Shown piece after piece: positions 9,021-17,374 of a stretch of 64,000 nt of DNA. This DNA is from Chryseobacterium sp. CH25 (GTDB taxonomy: Bacteria > Bacteroidota > Bacteroidia > Flavobacteriales > Weeksellaceae). The stretch lies in assembly GCF_004119455.1 (NCBI RefSeq), contig NZ_NRQT01000001.1:1-64000 (forward strand), given 5' to 3'. The notes beneath the pieces are model-generated. The model ran no database searches. It had not been told where the DNA came from and worked only from the letters and a program-made list of their open reading frames with translations. Position numbers and translations under genes: made by a program. Within the stretch, counting starts at the first letter, position 1, and every line of letters begins with the position of its first letter.

Positions 9021-10298
9021 TTATTTTTTTAATCTTATTGATACTGCATTTTTGTGAGCAAGAAGTCCTTCTGCTTCTGCCATTACTTTGATTGTTTTTC
9101 CTAAGTTCTGAAGTCCTTTCTTAGACAAATGCTGGAAGGTGATTTTCTTTACAAAACTGTCCAGAGACACTCCACTGTAATTCTTTGCATACGCATTAGT
9201 GGGAAGAGTGTGATTGGTTCCACTGGCATAATCTCCGGCACTTTCGCAGGAATAATTCCCAAGGAATACTGAACCTGCATTCTGAATCTGAGGGATATAT
9301 TTTTCAAATTCATCCATGGCCAGAATAAGGTGTTCAGGAGCATATAAATTACTGAACTCAACTGCTTCCTCAAGATTATTTAGCAAAATAAAACAACTAT
9401 TTTCAAGCGATTTTCCAGCCATTTCATTTCTTGGTAAGTCTTTGATCTGCTTCTCAACAGCACTGATTGTCTCATTAAACACTTTAAGATCTGTAGTTAA
9501 GAAAATTACCTGACTGTCGCTACCGTGTTCTGCCTGTGAAAGCAAGTCTGCAGCACAGAATTCCGGGACAGCCTGTTCATCAGCAATTACTAAAACTTCA
9601 CTTGGACCAGCCGGCATATCAATGGCTACTCCATACCGTTGGGCATATTCTTTGGCAGCTACCACAAACTGATTTCCAGGGCCAAAAATCTTATATACCT
9701 GTGGAATACTTTCCGTTCCTAAAGTCATTGCTGCGACCGCCTGAGCACCGCCTGTTTTGAAGATCTTTGAAACTCCACACAGTTTTGCCGTATATAAAAT
9801 CGCAGGATTTACTGCTCCGTTTTTGTCTGGTGGCGTGCAAAGAACAATCTCTTTACACCCAGCAATATTAGCAGGTACCGCAAGCATCAGCACGGTTGAA
9901 AATAAAGGCGCTGTTCCTCCCGGAATATAAATTCCTACCTTCTCTATGGCCCTGTTTTCTCTCCAGCAAACAACCCCTTTTGTGGTTTCTATTTTCTGAA
10001 TCTCCGGACTTTGAGAGTTGTGAAATTTAAAAATATTCTCTTTTGCCTGTTGGATAGCCTCTTTTAATTCGTTGCTAAGCTCGTTTTCTGCCTTAATAAT
10101 TTCTTCTTCGATAACAGCAATACTTTTAGTTTCTGCTTTATCAAATTTTTTATTGAATGCTATTAAAGCTTTATCTCCCTTGTTTTCAACTTCGGTAAAT
10201 ATTCCTTCTATCAATCCGGAAATTTCTTCCCGTTCAAAAACAGGACGCTTTACGAGGTCTTCCCATGTATCTTTTGTTGGATATCGATATATTTTCAT
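9021..10298 (-). CDS. hisD: HisD: histidinol dehydrogenase
   Basis: HisD is the zinc- and NAD-dependent enzyme for the last two oxidations, histidinol to histidine. The 425 residues are full length. Recognisable motifs are GIYIPGGTAPLFSTVLM, GGAQAVAAMTLGTESI with the adjacent KIFGPGN, MPAGPSEVLVIAD, and LLSQAEHGSDSQ (Gln and His zinc ligands). NAGSVFLGNYS and SAGDYASGTNHTLPT near the C-terminus complete the active site. It ends one base before the hisC start. A 252-base AT-rich gap separates it from hisG, unusually long within this tightly packed operon. Confidence 0.97.
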   Translation of the reverse strand: MKIYRYPTKDTWEDLVKRPVFEREEISGLIEGIFTEVENKGDKALIAFNKKFDKAETKSIAVIEEEIIKAENELSNELKEAIQQAKENIFKFHNSQSPEIQKIETTKGVVCWRENRAIEKVGIYIPGGTAPLFSTVLMLAVPANIAGCKEIVLCTPPDKNGAVNPAILYTAKLCGVSKIFKTGGAQAVAAMTLGTESIPQVYKIFGPGNQFVVAAKEYAQRYGVAIDMPAGPSEVLVIADEQAVPEFCAADLLSQAEHGSDSQVIFLTTDLKVFNETISAVEKQIKDLPRNEMAGKSLENSCFILLNNLEEAVEFSNLYAPEHLILAMDEFEKYIPQIQNAGSVFLGNYSCESAGDYASGTNHTLPTNAYAKNYSGVSLDSFVKKITFQHLSKKGLQNLGKTIKVMAEAEGLLAHKNAVSIRLKK

Positions 10299-10378
10299 CT
10301 GTATTATTTTTTCTTAGTGTGAATTGAATTATTTTTTGAGCCCTTAAGAGTATAGCTTAAACTGTCTTTAATGAAGCC

Positions 10379-10550
10379 TTAACTTATCTTAACATCTACA
10401 TTTTTCTTAATGGTTTATTATTGCTGTTTTATTAATTTTATTTTAACTATTAGGATTTTAAGGTCGTTAGCATTATATTTTGAAACTTAACTTATCTTAA
10501 ATTTACCTTACCTGTCTTTTCTTAATAGTTCATTGTTTTTATATTTTAAA
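10379..10550. repeat. degenerate tandem duplication in the hisG-hisD gap
   Basis: The 10299-10550 gap contains no ORF. AACTTATCTTAA occurs near 10381 and again near 10492, each followed by a similar string (TTTTCTTAAT, then (G/A)GTT(T/C)ATTATT- or ATTGTT-like sequence). This suggests an old duplication with a period of about 110 bases. I see no convincing promoter or terminator in it. Confidence 0.4.
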
Positions 10551-11402
10551 TCACCATTTATCAATAGGAATAATAAGTATATCCTGCGCTCCGTTTTCCT
10601 TCAGCTCATCAATCACTTCCCAGAATCTTTCTTCATCAATTACAGAATGAATACTGCTCCAGCCCTCTTCTGCCAATGGAATAACAGTCGGGCTTTTCAG
10701 TACGGGAAGTACATCCGCCACTTTCTGAATCATATCATTGGGAACATTCATCAGGATATATTTTGAATTTTTAGCTTTTAAAACAGCCTTAATTCTGAAA
10801 AGGAATTTATCAAGAATAGCTGTTTTTTCGGATGATAATTGTGGGGTTTGTGCCAAAACGGCCTCTGATTTCAATAGCGTTACCGTTTCTCTCAACCCGT
10901 TTTTGAATAAGGTGCTTCCGGAGCTAACAATATCACAGATTCCTTCTGCCAGGCCAATATTAGGGGCAATTTCAACGGAACCGGAGATCACGTGGATATC
11001 TGAAGTGATTCCTTTTTGTTCTAAAAATTTTTTAAGGGTATTAGGATAAGAAGTGGCTATTTTTCGGCCTTGAAAGTAAGCCAGATCATCGGTTTCGATT
11101 TCTTTCGGAACAGCGATGGATACACGGCATTTTGAAAAACCAAGTTTCTCAACAATCTGGATCTTTTTTTGTTTTTCAACTAAAAGATTTTCGCCTACAA
11201 TGGCTACATCTACCACTCCATCTTCCAGGTATTGAGGAATGTCTGAATTTCGCAGATACATGATTTCCATCGGGAAGTTATCTACGGAAACTTTTAGTTG
11301 GTCTTTACCGTTGTTGACAAAGATTCCACAGTCTTTGAGAAGCTGCAGGGATTCTTCGTATAAACGGCCACTTTTCTGAATCGCAATTTTTAATTTACTC
11401 AT
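10551..11402 (-). CDS. hisG: HisG: ATP phosphoribosyltransferase, long form
   Basis: HisG catalyses the first committed step, joining ATP and PRPP to give PR-ATP. The 283 residues start with MSKLKIAIQKSGRL. They include the periplasmic-binding-like catalytic core (VDVAIVGENLLVE, ATSYPNTLKKFL, EIAPNIGLAEGICDIVSSGSTL with the PRPP loop) and a C-terminal region of about 75 residues (KYILMNVPNDMIQKVADVLPVLKSPTVIPL). That region marks the long HisG(L) class, which binds histidine by itself and needs no HisZ. The operon can thus be controlled by feedback on this enzyme and by the upstream attenuator. Confidence 0.96.
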   Translation of the reverse strand: MSKLKIAIQKSGRLYEESLQLLKDCGIFVNNGKDQLKVSVDNFPMEIMYLRNSDIPQYLEDGVVDVAIVGENLLVEKQKKIQIVEKLGFSKCRVSIAVPKEIETDDLAYFQGRKIATSYPNTLKKFLEQKGITSDIHVISGSVEIAPNIGLAEGICDIVSSGSTLFKNGLRETVTLLKSEAVLAQTPQLSSEKTAILDKFLFRIKAVLKAKNSKYILMNVPNDMIQKVADVLPVLKSPTVIPLAEEGWSSIHSVIDEERFWEVIDELKENGAQDILIIPIDKW

Positions 11403-11470
11403 TTCGTCTTTTTTGAGTCCGAGTAAATAAAAACTGATCTGTTGAAATTTCTGAGGAGAATTCAGGAAAC

Positions 11471-11503
11471 AAAAAAACCGTCTATTTACTCAGACGGTTT
11501 TTA
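11471..11503 (-). terminator. his operon attenuator: terminator with competing antiterminator
   Basis: On the minus strand CCGTCT (11497-11492) and AGACGG (11483-11478) form a terminator stem followed by seven T, about 70 bases before hisG. A second AGACGG copy (11548-11543, extendable to TTAGACGG at 11550-11543) overlaps the stop codon of the leader peptide and can pair with CCGTCTGA of the first arm for 8 base pairs, excluding the terminator. A ribosome reaching the stop would cover that copy, allowing termination. A ribosome stalled at the His codons would leave it free. This is the geometry of classical attenuation. Confidence 0.85.
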
Positions 11504-11546
11504 AATATTTTTGATTTTAGCACAAACAAATATCAATCAATTCCGT

Positions 11547-11597
11547 CTAACAGAGATGATGATAGTAATGATGTAATGCTAAAATTATTGGCTTCAT
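11547..11597 (-). CDS. histidine operon leader peptide
   Basis: ATG at 11597 opens a 16-codon frame, MKPIILALHHYYHHLC, ending in TAG at 11549-11547. Four of the 16 residues are His, all CAT, in two pairs flanking two Tyr. It lies between a consensus promoter and an intrinsic terminator upstream of hisG. I infer a HisL-type attenuation peptide whose translation senses charged tRNA-His. The two Tyr codons might add a second input, but that is speculation. The peptide itself probably has no other function. Confidence 0.88.
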   Translation of the reverse strand: MKPIILALHHYYHHLC

Positions 11598-11614
11598 TGT
11601 ATTGAATTATGATG

Positions 11615-11644
11615 CAAATGTAGGGTTTATTTTTAAAATGCAAA
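11615..11644 (-). promoter_or_regulatory. his operon promoter
   Basis: On the minus strand TTTG (11644-11641), 18 bases, then TACATTTG (11622-11615) match the Bacteroidota consensus. The expected start of transcription, around 11608, is roughly 10 bases before the leader peptide ATG. Confidence 0.75.
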
Positions 11645-11650
11645 GTTTTT

Positions 11651-12748
11651 TTAGATAATTTTTTGATAAAGATTCATCAGATTCTTTGCGATAGGCTCAT
11701 CATTAAACTGCTGAACGAACTCGAAACCCTTTTCCACACGGCGTTTTCTTTCGGATTCATTATCCCATAAAAATTTGATCTTGGCTCTGATGTCAAGGTC
11801 ATTATTCGGATCAATGTATACTGAGTTTTTCCCTCCTGCTTCCGGCAGGCAGCTTGTGTTACTCGTAACCACAACTGTTTTTGAGAAAAGTGCTTCTATT
11901 ACAGGGATTCCAAAGCCTTCAAAGAAGCTTGGATATACAAAAATATCAGCCAATTTGTAGATTACTGCCAGTTCATCCATAGAAACTCCTTCCAAAAATG
12001 AAACCTGTTTTTCCATTTTGTTTTTCTTCAGGAAGTTTTCTATTTTCTGATAATATTTGGTCTTTTTCCCAACAACAACCAAAGGAATTCCGGTGTCTTT
12101 GATGGCTTTTACCACATTCAGAAGGTTCTTACGGTCTTCAATGGTTCCTACATTCAGAATGAATTTTTCCGGAAGTTTAAACTTATCTTTAGCAGCCTGA
12201 ATCTGTTCCGAAGTCTGCTGTTCTTTGAATGCTTTATGGCAACCCTGATAAATGACTTCAATTTTACTTTCAGGAACTTGTAAAAACTGGATAATATCTC
12301 TTTTGGTCTGTTCTGAAATGGCAATGATCTTATCAGCCATAGCAGCTGCTTTTTTAAACTTCCAAAGATGTATTTTACGGTCAAAAAAGGAATAATATTG
12401 TGGATATCTTACAAAGATCAGATCATGGATGGTTACGATCTTTTTAATAGGTTTCTGATCCCATTTCAGAGGTAATTCACCGGATAAACCATGGAATATA
12501 TCAGCCCCTTGTCTTTGGGCATCTTTTCCCATTTTAAGCTGGCGGGAAAGGCTTCCTTTTGAGGTTTCCACAAACTTCACATTGGGACGGTCAAGAATAT
12601 CTTTTCCGCGCTCAGATTTGTTCTTATTGAGCAGCAGATATTCATTGTCCGGCTCGTATTGTGAAAGAATTCTTACCAGATCTCTTGAATAGTTGCCCAG
12701 CCCGGACGTATTATGGAAAAAACGTTTTGCGTCAAAAGCAATTTTCAT
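11651..12748 (-). CDS. GT4-family glycosyltransferase
   Basis: This is a 365-residue cytoplasmic glycosyltransferase with the GT-B fold. The N-terminal acceptor domain begins MKIAFDAKRFFHNTSGLGNYSRDLVRIL, with the glycine-rich GLGNY motif. The C-terminal nucleotide-sugar domain holds FILNVGTIEDRKN, VFVYPSFFEGFGIPVIEA (the EX7E-type element) and VVTSNTSCLPEAGG. These are characteristic of GT4 mannosyl- or glucosyltransferases. It overlaps the deacetylase gene by 4 bases, so the two are probably co-transcribed in a cell-surface glycan locus. The sugar specificity cannot be told. Confidence 0.9.
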   Translation of the reverse strand: MKIAFDAKRFFHNTSGLGNYSRDLVRILSQYEPDNEYLLLNKNKSERGKDILDRPNVKFVETSKGSLSRQLKMGKDAQRQGADIFHGLSGELPLKWDQKPIKKIVTIHDLIFVRYPQYYSFFDRKIHLWKFKKAAAMADKIIAISEQTKRDIIQFLQVPESKIEVIYQGCHKAFKEQQTSEQIQAAKDKFKLPEKFILNVGTIEDRKNLLNVVKAIKDTGIPLVVVGKKTKYYQKIENFLKKNKMEKQVSFLEGVSMDELAVIYKLADIFVYPSFFEGFGIPVIEALFSKTVVVTSNTSCLPEAGGKNSVYIDPNNDLDIRAKIKFLWDNESERKRRVEKGFEFVQQFNDEPIAKNLMNLYQKII

Positions 12749-13520
12749 GCGTGTATCTGTTTTTGAAATTCCTGAAATGTACCAAAAGTATGGCCTTTTT
12801 CTTTAAGCCACCCTACAAAGGTATCAAATCTTTCCACCATCTCTTTTCCGGAGTTTTTCACGGTAAAACCAGGCAGTTTGAATGCTTCGTCTTTAATGGA
12901 TGAAAATTCCCAGGGGTGGAAATATATATTCAGATACTTGTCTTTCTTCAACACATCAGCAGCCAGCTTTTTATAGATGGCTAAAGGAAAATTGTGAAAG
13001 CTTAACCAGAATAAAGGGACTCTGAAGTTGGGAGAAACAGAGGCAGGAACCTGCATTACATTTCCTTCTTTAAAGTAAGTCCTTGATACTTTAAGGTTGT
13101 TATATCTTCCCGGTAAAAACGTAGGATTGATGGATGAATTGTATGAATACCCTGCTTTTTCGACTTCTTTTTCGTCTACAGGCATCATTCTCGGCATCCT
13201 TAAACCTGTCACTTTTGTGGAAAACAATTCTTCCAGTCTTTCTCTTGATTCTTTCAGATGTTTATCTTCAAATTCTGAATGAAACCAGGTGTGTGAAGCC
13301 AGTTCATGTCCTTCTTTCAATAATCTTTCAATAAGATGTTTGCTGTTTTCTGCAAAGACTACGGTAGAAAAAAAGGTAGCTTTTGCTCCGTGTTTTTTAG
13401 AATATTTAAAATATTTTCTAGTCCGTGCTGAGATATAGAGATTTGTTTATCAAAAGAGATCTCGCCTTTATATTCCAAAGGCATGTCGAACTCCTCGATA
13501 TCAAAACTTAATAAAACCAT
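12745..13520 (-). pseudogene. polysaccharide deacetylase (NodB-like), broken by a one-base deletion
   Basis: The gene starts at 13520 as MVLLSFDIEEFDMPLEYKG, carrying the catalytic DIEEFD motif. The frame runs into a stop after an A6 run at 13393-13398. Adding one A gives ILKKHGAKATFFSTVVFAENSK and joins the downstream frame GHELASHTWFHSEF, which supplies the metal-binding His residues. The restored protein is 258 residues and ends at 12745. It would be a carbohydrate esterase family 4 enzyme removing acetyl groups from surface polysaccharide. Without the repair, only a C-terminal fragment (from about 13320) could be made. It directly abuts the GT2 gene and overlaps the GT4 gene. Confidence 0.85.
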
Positions 13521-14450
13521 TTAAAAATTTTTGTTTTTAATAATATAATTAGGTCTTTCTTTAACCTGTTTAAAGATTTTTCCTAAATAAATACCAATGA
13601 TTCCCAGGATAATCAGCTGAATACCTCCAAAGAATACAATAGTCATAATTAATGATGCCCAACCTGAGATTTCTGTGCGGACAACAAAGGCGTAAATAAC
13701 ATATGCAGCATATCCTATTACTGAGAAGAAAGAAAATAAAAAGCCCAGATAAGCGGCTAAATAAAGTGGTTTTACACTAAAAGCTGTAATTCCCGTAAAA
13801 GCAAATTTGAGCATTTTTTTCAGGTTATAACTGCTCTCTCCTGCCATTCTTTCTCCTGCTGTAAAATCTATTCCGATTTGTTTATAACCCATCCAGCTTG
13901 TTAATCCTCTTAAGAACAGATCGTCTTCTTTGAAACTTCTCATCGCTTCTACAGCATTGGCATCCATCAATCTGAAATCTGATCCGCCGCCTTTGGTAAG
14001 ATTTACATCTGAAAGGCTGGATAATAGCTTATAGAAAACATCTGAAGTTTTTCTTTTAAAAAAGGAAATCTGTTTAGGATAGGTTCTTACTGTAAATACA
14101 ATATCATAGCCTTCTTCCCATTTTTTTATCATTTCAGGGATGAGTTCCGGTGGATGCTGAAGATCGCCATCCATTGAAATAACAGCATTTCCTTCAGCAT
14201 GATCCATTCCGGCTTTTACTGCCGGCTGGTGTCCGAAGTTTCTGGAAAATTCAATAAATTTTACTTCTTCATGCTTTTGAGAAAGCTCCTCTAACTTCTG
14301 TTGTGTGTTATCTCTGCTTCCGTCATTAACAAAAATGATCTCAAAATCATAATGCTCCAGTCCTGAAAAAACTTCTTTTATTTTTTCATGAACTAAAGCT
14401 ACGTTACCTTCTTCGTTATGAGCAGGAATGACAATAGAAATTTTCTTCAT
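13521..14450 (-). CDS. polyprenyl-phosphate glycosyltransferase (GtrB/DPM-like GT2)
   Basis: This 309-residue protein has an N-terminal GT-A domain: MKKISIVIPAHNEEGNV, IIFVNDGSRDNT, FSRNFGHQPAVKAGMDHA and the DXD-type MDGDLQHPPELI. Two C-terminal transmembrane helices follow (about 230-260 and 270-295). This is the GtrB/ArnC/DPM1 architecture, which loads a sugar on undecaprenyl phosphate at the inner leaflet. Its neighbour (14454-15623) is a polytopic GT-like protein that could use that lipid-linked donor at the outer face. The two genes are 3 bases apart. Confidence 0.9.
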   Translation of the reverse strand: MKKISIVIPAHNEEGNVALVHEKIKEVFSGLEHYDFEIIFVNDGSRDNTQQKLEELSQKHEEVKFIEFSRNFGHQPAVKAGMDHAEGNAVISMDGDLQHPPELIPEMIKKWEEGYDIVFTVRTYPKQISFFKRKTSDVFYKLLSSLSDVNLTKGGGSDFRLMDANAVEAMRSFKEDDLFLRGLTSWMGYKQIGIDFTAGERMAGESSYNLKKMLKFAFTGITAFSVKPLYLAAYLGFLFSFFSVIGYAAYVIYAFVVRTEISGWASLIMTIVFFGGIQLIILGIIGIYLGKIFKQVKERPNYIIKNKNF

Positions 14451-14453
14451 ATA

Positions 14454-15623
14454 TTAATTTAAAGTGTAATCCTTTTCAAAATCTTTGGTCATCAGTTCAT
14501 AAATCACTCTTAACCAAACTACAATACAAGGTACGGCTTTCAAAGAATATTTAATGATATAATTTTGTTTGATGAATTTCGGGAATAAGTCTGATGGTGA
14601 AAAACAGGTTAAAATGATAACAAATACCAGTAATCCGATAATAAACGGTGTTTTTTCTTTCTGAAGAGTAAACCAGATCATTACTCCTGCTACTGCAATA
14701 ATATACGTTGGTGATTCAGAACCTGAACTGAACAATACTAAAAACAGTAATGTAGAAGCTAGAATCATCAATTGAAATGCATAATTTTTATATTGTTTGA
14801 TTCTGATATACGGCAAGGCAAATAAAGGAACTCCGAAAGCTAAAAATGTAAGATTTGAAATAGTAGCATCTCCTAAAATTCTTCTTACAAAGCCCATAAG
14901 AGAGATATCCTGCATATTCCCTAAGACCTGATTATCATTATTTTTTGAGATCAGAGACGTAGCCCAGTCTGAATAACACTGAATAACAAACTGCGGGCTT
15001 GAATAGATCATTGGGATCACTAAACACAGGACAGCAATAGCAATTCCTGAAAGAATAAATTTGACTTTATTTTTGATGAAGAAAAACTGTGATAATCCTA
15101 CAATTCCGTAAAGTTTCACAAAAATACCTACCACAATAGCTGTAGCCGACTGTACTTCTTTTCTTTCGTAAATAAATGTTGCTGACAGCATTAAAAGTCC
15201 TACCAAAGCGATATTGAACTGTAAGCTTACTGCAGCCGTGATAAATTCCTGCAGACACAGTAAAGCAAAAAGTGCTTTTTTAGTATCTGAAAACGGAAGT
15301 TTGTGGATAGCATACAGGAAAATGGCTGTGTTAGCTACGTTCCAAAGGGCAATTCCCATCCAGTCCGGCATTATGGCAAATGGAGCAATCAGCAAACTGA
15401 AAAAGACCCCATAATGATTCATATCTGAATAGAGCTCAGGATATTGTAAATACAGATTCTTCTGATCCAGGGTATTAAAAAACACTCCTTTGAAAATCAA
15501 ATAGTTATTAATCGCCTGAGGTCCTCTGGAAAATTTAGAAAGTGCGGTAGCAATGGCTACAATAATATAAACCCCAAATATATATTTAGGGTTTAATAGT
15601 ATTTTAAGAAATTTTTCTTTCAA
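14454..15623 (-). CDS. polytopic membrane glycosyltransferase-like protein (GT87/DUF2029-type)
   Basis: The 389 residues form about 10-11 hydrophobic helices with short loops. A periplasmic-type loop follows the first helix (KFSRGPQAINNYLIFKGVF...), and later loops contain YSDMNHYGVFF and CYSDWATSLISKNNDNQV. The pattern resembles DUF2029 / GT87 polyprenyl-phosphate-sugar-dependent transferases (GT-C fold). The family assignment is by pattern and neighbourhood only. It is the first gene of the four-gene glycan cluster reading toward 11651. Confidence 0.65.
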   Translation of the reverse strand: MKEKFLKILLNPKYIFGVYIIVAIATALSKFSRGPQAINNYLIFKGVFFNTLDQKNLYLQYPELYSDMNHYGVFFSLLIAPFAIMPDWMGIALWNVANTAIFLYAIHKLPFSDTKKALFALLCLQEFITAAVSLQFNIALVGLLMLSATFIYERKEVQSATAIVVGIFVKLYGIVGLSQFFFIKNKVKFILSGIAIAVLCLVIPMIYSSPQFVIQCYSDWATSLISKNNDNQVLGNMQDISLMGFVRRILGDATISNLTFLAFGVPLFALPYIRIKQYKNYAFQLMILASTLLFLVLFSSGSESPTYIIAVAGVMIWFTLQKEKTPFIIGLLVFVIILTCFSPSDLFPKFIKQNYIIKYSLKAVPCIVVWLRVIYELMTKDFEKDYTLN

Positions 15624-15653
15624 AATAAGTGGTATTAGTTTAAAGACTTAATC

Positions 15654-16466
15654 TTAAACAGCTACATTATTCTCTCTCAATGCATCATTAAGAGAAGTCT
15701 TTTTATCTGTAGATTCTTTTCTCTGACCGATGATCAGTGCACAAGGAACCTGATATTCTCCTGCAGGATATTGTTTTGTATAGCTTCCAGGGATTACTAC
15801 AGAACGTGCAGGAACTCTTCCTTTAATTTCGATAGGCTCACTTCCTGTTACGTCAATAATTTTTGTAGATGCTGTTAAAACAACATTAGCTCCCAATACA
15901 GCTTCTCTTTCTACGTGAACTCCTTCTACTACGATACATCTTGAACCGATGAAACAGTCATCTTCAATGATTACCGGAGCTGCCTGTAATGGTTCTAATA
16001 CTCCACCAATTCCAACACCACCACTTAAGTGAACGTTTTTACCGATCTGTGCACAGCTTCCTACTGTTGCCCAGGTATCTACCATTGTTCCTGAATCTAC
16101 ATAAGCACCAATATTTACGTAAGAAGGCATCATAATTACTCCTGAAGCTACGAAAGAACCTTCTCTCGCAATTGCATGAGGAACTACTCTTACTCCTTTT
16201 TCCGCATAATTTTTCTTTAAAGGAATCTTGTCATGGAATTCAAATGGACCAACTTCAATAGTTTCCATCTTTTGGATTGGGAAATACATTACTACTGCTT
16301 TCTTCACCCATTCATTTACCTGCCATCCGTTTTCCGTAGGTTCAGCTACACGAAGTTCTCCGGAATCTAATAAAGAAATAACCTCTCTGATCGCTTTCTG
16401 GCTGTCTTCATTTTGTAATAATTCTCTATTATCCCAAATGTTTTCAATAGTTTGTTGTAACGACAT
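15654..16466 (-). CDS. dapD: DapD: tetrahydrodipicolinate N-succinyltransferase
   Basis: DapD transfers succinyl from succinyl-CoA to tetrahydrodipicolinate in the succinylase route to diaminopimelate and lysine. The 270-residue protein has the N-terminal helical part (MSLQQTIENIWDNRELL) and a left-handed beta-helix built of hexapeptide repeats (VNIGAYVDSGTMVDTWATVGSCAQIGKNVHLSGGVGIGGV). The C-terminal CoA-binding segment, GRVPARSVVIPGSY, is present. It is cytoplasmic and trimeric in known members. A TATCTTTG -7-like element sits at 16511-16504 upstream, without a well-spaced -33. Confidence 0.96.
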   Translation of the reverse strand: MSLQQTIENIWDNRELLQNEDSQKAIREVISLLDSGELRVAEPTENGWQVNEWVKKAVVMYFPIQKMETIEVGPFEFHDKIPLKKNYAEKGVRVVPHAIAREGSFVASGVIMMPSYVNIGAYVDSGTMVDTWATVGSCAQIGKNVHLSGGVGIGGVLEPLQAAPVIIEDDCFIGSRCIVVEGVHVEREAVLGANVVLTASTKIIDVTGSEPIEIKGRVPARSVVIPGSYTKQYPAGEYQVPCALIIGQRKESTDKKTSLNDALRENNVAV

Positions 16467-16549
16467 GTTTCTTATTTAAATTAGTTTGAAAAATTATACC
16501 GGCCAAAGATACAAAAAAGTTCAGCAAAACGGTTTTTAAGTTTGTGCTT

Positions 16550-17161
16550 TTAATAAAGGCGCAGCATACGTCCAACCCTCTTTTTATAAGTCTGATAGAT
16601 TTGTCCATGCTGTTGGAGTAAATGTGCTTCTTCAAGCCGTATCTGAATCTGTATTAAAATACTTCCTACGATCAAAAATATCAAGGAAATAACAGTAGGG
16701 AGAAGCAGAAAAAAACCTATGAGACTTACTACCATTCCTAAAAATATAGGATTTCTGGAGAATGAAAACACACCATTGGTAATGAGCTTCGTTTTCAAAT
16801 CACGATCAATCCCGATTCGCAAGGAATCCTTCATATGAAGCTGTGCTACTATCACCCAAATAAAAGAGACTGTCATTAATCCAATACCGATATATTGAAA
16901 AGCATTTGACTTTAATACAGATACTTCATAAGCACTCTTTATGGTTTCAGGAAATAGCAAAAACAGTATTGTATAAATGAATAAAGCAATCAGAATCAGT
17001 TTGAAATACCATCCAACCAATGCATAGGCAGAATCATCATCTGGTAAAACATTTGGGTTCTTACCAATTTTTCTGGCTACCGAAATGCTTATTCCCAAGA
17101 ATGAAACGATAAAAAAAAGAATAAAATAAAATGGGATAAAGAATCTGATAAAATCTGTCAT
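16550..17161 (-). CDS. membrane methyltransferase-like protein (ICMT/NnrU-type)
   Basis: From the ATG at 17161 (MTDFIRFFIPFYF) the protein is 203 residues; an earlier ATG at 17188 would add nine. It has about five transmembrane helices. The C-terminal stretch LITNGVFSFSRNPIFLGM, followed by RLEEAHLLQQHGQIYQTYKKRVGRM, is typical of the isoprenylcysteine carboxyl methyltransferase / phospholipid methyltransferase superfamily (the NP...G and EE...Y-x-x-Y-x-x-x-V-x-R motifs). The substrate is unknown. Neighbouring genes give no clue. Confidence 0.75.
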   Translation of the reverse strand: MTDFIRFFIPFYFILFFIVSFLGISISVARKIGKNPNVLPDDDSAYALVGWYFKLILIALFIYTILFLLFPETIKSAYEVSVLKSNAFQYIGIGLMTVSFIWVIVAQLHMKDSLRIGIDRDLKTKLITNGVFSFSRNPIFLGMVVSLIGFFLLLPTVISLIFLIVGSILIQIQIRLEEAHLLQQHGQIYQTYKKRVGRMLRLY

Positions 17162-17374
17162 GGTTAAATAATTTAGGGCAAATTTCAAAGATTCTCCTAT
17201 GCAATACTATTGCAATTTTCATTGTAAAGAAATAATGACAACAATTATTTGACAGATGTTTTTTTGCAGAACTGCATGTATTATTTTTTTCTTAACACAT
17301 ATAACTACAGGCTTAATTAAACTTCAACTAACGTGATATAAATTTATATAATATAGCAATTTACATAATATTAC

